From positions 1 through 64,000 of the forward strand of contig DASQMC010000064.1 of NCBI GenBank assembly GCA_035645695.1: a stretch of DNA of 64,000 bases, in the 5' to 3' direction. The notes under the pieces are model-generated. The model saw nothing but the letters and a program-made list of their open reading frames with translations. It searched no databases and had not been told where the DNA came from. Below are positions 60,022-64,000 of this stretch, piece after piece. Position 1 is the stretch's first letter. Each line of letters starts with the position of its first letter. The DNA is from JAIVJZ01 sp035645695 (lineage in GTDB: Bacteria > Acidobacteriota > Blastocatellia > Pyrinomonadales > Pyrinomonadaceae). Made by a program: the position numbers and the translations under genes.

Positions 60022-61266
60022 ATGGTACGTCGAACCGATGACACGTTGCGCTGTTCGTTCTGCGGCAAGTCGCAGAACGAAGTGAAGAAGCTCATTGCCG
60101 GTCCCACCGTCTACATCTGTAACGAATGTATTGACATCTGCAACGAGATCATCACCGACGATCAGCAGGCCGAGGCCGTCGCCACCCGGCCGCCGCTCCC
60201 CAAACCTTCCGAGATCAAAAACTTCTTAGACGAATACGTCATCGGGCAGGACGAAACGAAGAAGCGTCTCGCCGTCGCCGTCTACCAGCATTACAAGCGA
60301 ATCGAGATCGCGCGCCGCCGCTCGGACGTGGAGATTCAAAAGTCGAACATCCTCCTGATGGGGCCGACCGGCACGGGGAAGACCTTGCTCGCGCAAACCC
60401 TCGCGCGCATGCTCTCCGTTCCCTTCACCATCGTCGATGCGACGACGCTCACGGAAGCGGGCTACGTCGGCGAAGACGTGGAGAACATCATCCTCAAGTT
60501 GTTGCAGGCCGCCAACGGCGACGTTGAGCGCGCGCAGCAGGGCATCATCTACATCGACGAAGTTGACAAGATTTGCCGCAAGGACGAGAACCCTTCGATC
60601 ACGCGCGACGTTTCGGGCGAGGGCGTGCAACAGGCTCTGCTGAAAATTTTGGAGGGCACGGTCGCCAACGTCCCGCCGCAGGGCGGCAGGAAGCACCCGC
60701 ATCAGGAATTTTTCCCGATAGACACCACGAACATCCTCTTCATCTGCGGTGGCGCGTTCGTCGGGCTGGAGAAAGTGATCGAGCGGCGCATGCGCAACAA
60801 GTCGTTCGGCTTCCGCGCCGAGATCAAGGACAGCAAAGAGCGTTACGCCGAAGCGATGGCGACGGCGCAGCCGGAAGACCTCGTGCGTTACGGGTTGATC
60901 CCGGAGTTCGTCGGCCGCCTGCCCGTGCTCGGCGTCTTGAACGAACTCGACGAGGACGCGCTCATGCGCATTCTCACCGAGCCGAAGAACGCGCTCGTCA
61001 AGCAGTACCAGAAGAAGTTCGAGTATGACAACGTCAAGCTGCGCTTCACGGACGACGCGCTCAAGGCCATCGCGCGACAGGCGGTCGAACGCAAGGTGGG
61101 CGCGCGCGGCCTGATGATGATCATGGAAGAGTTGCTGCTCGATTCCATGTACACGCTCCCCTCGCAGAAGCGCATCAAGGAATTCGTCATCACGAGCGAG
61201 ATGGTCGAACGCCGCCGCGCCGTCCCCGGCGAAGCACTGACGGGCGTGGACGACGCCGCCGCGTAA
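60022..61266 (+). CDS. clpX: Clp protease ATP-binding subunit ClpX
   Basis: A 414-residue AAA+ unfoldase. The N-terminal zinc domain shows LRCSFCGKSQNEVKKLIAG and YICNECIDIC. Walker A GPTGTGKTLLAQTLA, Walker B GIIYIDEVDK, the pore loop GYVGEDVE and arginine finger region LIPEFVGRLPV are all there, with the ClpP-contact loop usually IGF at a position after VGRLP not checked in detail. Length is normal. It unfolds tagged proteins and feeds ClpP. A TTGACA box (59971-59976) lies 46 bp upstream; the -10 is weak. Confidence 0.97.
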   Translation: MVRRTDDTLRCSFCGKSQNEVKKLIAGPTVYICNECIDICNEIITDDQQAEAVATRPPLPKPSEIKNFLDEYVIGQDETKKRLAVAVYQHYKRIEIARRRSDVEIQKSNILLMGPTGTGKTLLAQTLARMLSVPFTIVDATTLTEAGYVGEDVENIILKLLQAANGDVERAQQGIIYIDEVDKICRKDENPSITRDVSGEGVQQALLKILEGTVANVPPQGGRKHPHQEFFPIDTTNILFICGGAFVGLEKVIERRMRNKSFGFRAEIKDSKERYAEAMATAQPEDLVRYGLIPEFVGRLPVLGVLNELDEDALMRILTEPKNALVKQYQKKFEYDNVKLRFTDDALKAIARQAVERKVGARGLMMIMEELLLDSMYTLPSQKRIKEFVITSEMVERRRAVPGEALTGVDDAAA

Positions 61267-61326
61267 GGCAGCCCGGCCGAAAGTTCGATTCTCCTTCCCC
61301 GCCCGAGCGAAAGGAAATCTAAGTTG

Positions 61327-61572
61327 ATGTCGAAGAAATTCGGAGCAGGAGTGTTCGCACTCCTGCTCTTATTTTGTCTGTACACAAGCGGCGTCAGCGC
61401 AAGCACCGGCAACAGATGGAGCACGGGCGGCGCTGCAGCAGCAAGCGGCGGCCGGGTCGTCAGGCCGTCCGGCTTTGGGCTAGATAGCGTCTCGGTTAGT
61501 GAATGTTTCCTTGAGTTGCTGCACGGTACTCTAAAAAAAGCGGTTTTACTGGAAGATACACTCGATTGGTAG
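61327..61572 (+). CDS. Small exported protein between clpX and lon
   Basis: An 81-residue product with a signal peptide (MSKKFGAGVFALLLLFCLYT then SGVSA). The mature part is Gly/Ser/Ala-rich (GGAAAASGGRVVRP) with a more structured end, SVSECFLELLHGTLKKAVLLE. AAAGGAAAT lies 9 bp upstream. No family is recognised. It is 60 bp after clpX. Confidence 0.5.
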   Translation: MSKKFGAGVFALLLLFCLYTSGVSASTGNRWSTGGAAAASGGRVVRPSGFGLDSVSVSECFLELLHGTLKKAVLLEDTLDW

Positions 61573-61680
61573 TTTTCATTATTACGAAACTCTAAAATCA
61601 TGATCCATCGGATGAGAAACAGCATGCGGCGGGTGTTCTCCCGAATGGTTCAGTCACACATCATGAAAGGAACTCTCTCA

Positions 61681-61899
61681 ATGAAAAGGAAACTAACTTT
61701 CCTCGCGGCTACCACGTTCATGGCTTTCACCCTGATTTTCCAAACGTCTGCCAACACGGCCACTTCGACCGTTCAATCATGCCAGGGTCAATGCCAGCGC
61801 GCGTTCCAAGGCTGCATGTCTTCGGCCAAATCTAACGGCGAGCAGGGTCGGTGCAATCAGGCCTATCAGGGATGTGTCGCCAGTTGTAAGAGCGATTAG
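61681..61899 (+). CDS. Small secreted Cys-rich protein with mirrored Cys spacing
   Basis: A 72-residue product. The signal peptide is MKRKLTFLAATTFMAFTLIF plus QTSANTA. The mature part has six Cys arranged C-x3-C-x6-C, then 13 residues, then C-x6-C-x3-C, a mirror pattern (CQGQCQRAFQGC and CNQAYQGCVASC). Two short helices linked by disulfides would fit. AAAGGAAC lies before the ATG. A strong terminator follows 25 bp after the stop. Function unknown. Confidence 0.7.
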   Translation: MKRKLTFLAATTFMAFTLIFQTSANTATSTVQSCQGQCQRAFQGCMSSAKSNGEQGRCNQAYQGCVASCKSD

Positions 61900-61923
61900 T
61901 CGCGGCCCGCAAAACTATCTACT

Positions 61924-61953
61924 GAAGGGTGACGTGCCAGGGCGTCGCCCTTC
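61924..61953 (+). terminator. Intrinsic terminator
   Basis: GAAGGGTGACG (61924-61934) pairs with CGTCGCCCTTC (61943-61953, one G-T pair), followed by TTCTTTTTAG. It ends the Cys-rich peptide transcript. Confidence 0.85.
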
Positions 61954-62125
61954 TTCTTTTTAGCTTCCCCTCATCCGAATCAGTGTATCGCCTCGGATTT
62001 TAGTAAGTGGCGCGCATGGGCGAAATCGTTTACAATTCAGTTAAGTTCGCGATCACGGGGCGAGCAGCATCGGCGGCTCGCCCTTCACGTTTACGTAGTT
62101 TTACGGCGAAAGAAGCAGCAGTTTT

Positions 62126-64000
62126 ATGGAAGAATATTCAGACCGCACTCCTTCAGACATCATCAGCTACCCGATGGTTCCGATCCGCGATGTCGTGATC
62201 TTCCCGTTCACGAAGGTCGCATTCAAAATCGGTCGCCCCGGCTCGATCCGCGCGCTTGAACAGGCGCTCGCCTCCGACCGCACGATCTTCCTCGCCACGC
62301 AGCACGACGCCTCGATTGACGAACCCGCGCCCACGGAGATTTACAGCGTCGGGACGATTGCGCGCATACTGCAAGCGCAGAAGATGGATAACGGCCAGAC
62401 GAAAGTGGTCGTCGAGGGGCGCGAGCGTGCGACGACGATCCGCGTGGAGAACGACAACGGCGCGTTCACGGCCACCGTGCGCCGCGCGCCCTCCGCGCTC
62501 GAATCCGGCCAGCGCATCGAAGCCCTCACGCAGCGCATCCACCAACTCATCGAGCAACACCTGCGCCTCGCGCCCGAGGCGCAAACCGACGCGCTGCAAC
62601 AGGCCATGCGCAACCAAGACCCTTCGCACCTGACCGATGCCCTCGCGTCGCAGTTGCGCATCGCGGTGGAGGACAAGCAGGGCTTGCTGGAAATCTTCTC
62701 AGTCCACGGGCGCATGCAGCGGCTCGTCGAAATTCTGGAGACCGAGGTTGACAAGCGACAACTCGACCGCACGATTCAGGCGCGCGTCAAACGCCAGATG
62801 GAGAAGGCGCAGAAAGAGTATTACCTGAACGAGCAGATCAAGGCCATTCACAAGGAACTCGGACGCAAGGACGAGAAGGCCGAGGTCGAGGATTTACGCA
62901 AAAAGATCGAAGAGGCGGGCATGTCGGACGAGGCCAAGGAGAAGGCCATGCAGGAACTCCACCGCCTCGAAGCGATGCCCCCGATGTCGGCCGAAGGCAC
63001 GGTCTCGCGCACTTACATCGACTGGCTGCTGAGCGTGCCCTGGAAGCAGAAGTCGAAAGAGATCAAAGACCTCAATAAGGCCGAGGAGATTTTGGACGAA
63101 GACCACCACGGGCTTGAGAAGATCAAGGATCGCATCCTCGAACACCTGGCCGTGCGCCAACTCGTCAAGAATCCCAAGGGGTCGATCCTCTGCTTCGTCG
63201 GCCCGCCGGGCGTGGGCAAGACGAGTCTCGGCAAATCCATCGCGCGGGCGACGGGCAGAAAGTTCGTGCGCCTCTCTCTCGGCGGCGTGCGCGACGAGGC
63301 GGAGATTCGCGGCCATCGACGCACCTACATCGGCGCGCTGCCCGGCCAGATCATCCAGATGATGAAGAAGGCGGGCACCACCAACCCTTGCATCCTTTTG
63401 GACGAAGTGGACAAACTCGGCGCGGACTTTCGCGGCGACCCCTCGTCGGCATTGCTGGAAGTGTTAGACCCTGAGCAGAACAATTCATTTCAGGATCACT
63501 ATCTGGATGTCGAATACGACCTCTCCAAAGTCTTCTTCATCGCGACGGCCAACGTGCTCCACACGATTCCGCCCGCGCTGCAAGACCGGCTCGAAATCCT
63601 GCGTCTCTCCGGCTACACGGAGCGCGAGAAATTAGAGATCGCGCGCGGCCATCTCGTCGTCAAACAGGCGGAAGGCAGCGGGCTGAAGGCCGAGCAGGTC
63701 GAGTTCACGGACGAAGGGCTGCTCGAAATCATCCGCTCCTACACGCGTGAGGCGGGCGTGCGCAACCTCGAACGCGAGATCGGTTCGTGCTGCCGCAAGG
63801 TGGCGCGCAAACTCGTGGGCGAGAACAAGGGCGAGGAGTTCAAAGAAGTGGTGACGCCGGAGCGCGTGCGCGAGATGCTCGGCCCCATCCGCTTCCGCCA
63901 GCAACAGGCCGCGGCCGAAAGCGAGATCGGCCTCGCGCTCGGGCTGGCGTGGACGGAAGTCGGCGGCGAGGTCTTGCATATCGAGGCGACGCTCACGAAC
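62126..64000 (+). CDS. lon: ATP-dependent Lon protease (3' end outside window)
   Basis: 625 residues are visible and the frame runs off the window end. The N-terminal substrate-binding domain begins YPMVPIRDVVIFPFTKVAFK. A coiled coil follows (QMEKAQKEYYLNEQIKAIHK). The AAA+ module shows Walker A FVGPPGVGKTSLGKSIARAT, RLSLGGVRDEAEIRGHRRTY, Walker B ILLDEVDKLG, and FIATANVLHTIPPALQDRLE. The Ser-Lys protease domain begins only at the very end (LGLAWTEVGGEVLHIEATLT); its catalytic dyad is beyond the window. Lon degrades misfolded and regulatory proteins. It follows tig-clpP-clpX, as in many bacteria. Confidence 0.97.
   Translation, partial: MEEYSDRTPSDIISYPMVPIRDVVIFPFTKVAFKIGRPGSIRALEQALASDRTIFLATQHDASIDEPAPTEIYSVGTIARILQAQKMDNGQTKVVVEGRERATTIRVENDNGAFTATVRRAPSALESGQRIEALTQRIHQLIEQHLRLAPEAQTDALQQAMRNQDPSHLTDALASQLRIAVEDKQGLLEIFSVHGRMQRLVEILETEVDKRQLDRTIQARVKRQMEKAQKEYYLNEQIKAIHKELGRKDEKAEVEDLRKKIEEAGMSDEAKEKAMQELHRLEAMPPMSAEGTVSRTYIDWLLSVPWKQKSKEIKDLNKAEEILDEDHHGLEKIKDRILEHLAVRQLVKNPKGSILCFVGPPGVGKTSLGKSIARATGRKFVRLSLGGVRDEAEIRGHRRTYIGALPGQIIQMMKKAGTTNPCILLDEVDKLGADFRGDPSSALLEVLDPEQNNSFQDHYLDVEYDLSKVFFIATANVLHTIPPALQDRLEILRLSGYTEREKLEIARGHLVVKQAEGSGLKAEQVEFTDEGLLEIIRSYTREAGVRNLEREIGSCCRKVARKLVGENKGEEFKEVVTPERVREMLGPIRFRQQQAAAESEIGLALGLAWTEVGGEVLHIEATLTN

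Overview
The window reads as a chromosomal segment of a high-GC, Gram-negative (diderm) bacterium, most probably an acidobacterium of the Blastocatellia/Pyrinomonadaceae type. That placement is an inference from lpxC and kdsD (lipid A and Kdo synthesis), a fused aroD-aroE gene, paralogous zinc-ribbon membrane proteins, a TPR/receiver regulator and a WD40-caspase. No rRNA or other phylogenetic marker is present to settle it.

Layout. 1-9.6 kb is a mostly minus-strand block: an exported beta-propeller, a ThiF/MoeB-like E1 enzyme, the AroDE fusion, two zinc-ribbon membrane proteins, RlmB and a coupled unknown gene. 9.6-20.4 kb is mostly plus-strand: a putative lipoprotein, a NYN-domain protein, a DUF2203 protein, an RDD membrane protein, RqcH, a CrtC/AttH-like protein, HemL and a ZIP transporter. 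20.6-33.4 kb holds a sensor kinase, DNA polymerase I, LpxC, a cysteine-dioxygenase-like cupin, KdsD, tRNA-Arg, a hemerythrin protein and an M28 peptidase. 33.5-48.9 kb is a 15.3-kb integrative element inserted in a tRNA-Lys gene, visibly poorer in GC and bounded by 62-bp exact direct repeats. It carries two small XRE regulators with palindromic operators, a secreted repeat peptide divergent from a TPR/receiver regulator, a tyrosine integrase, a large restriction-methylase with a DUF2971 partner, a primase-polymerase/ATPase, an excisionase-like protein and several unknown genes. No capsid or conjugation genes are visible, so it resembles a satellite or a mobilisable island. 49-56.5 kb has a 14-blade WD40-caspase, an arsenic resistance cluster (arsR divergent from arsI, an aquaporin and arsC) and a WG-repeat protein. 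57.6-64 kb is the conserved protein quality-control cluster tRNA-Leu, tig, clpP, clpX, two small exported peptides and lon (cut by the window end).

The most striking non-genic feature is a set of eleven (possibly twelve) intergenic arrays built strictly from 7-bp units. The unit sequence differs at most loci. In nine arrays a second arm of complementary heptamers follows, so each can fold into a long hairpin; in the other two the units themselves are partly self-complementary. Several arrays supply the stop codon of a neighbouring gene. None was seen inside the integrative element. The second main candidate for a new system is the element-borne pair of a secreted double-repeat peptide and a TPR-HTH-receiver protein, which resembles a peptide signalling module in layout only.
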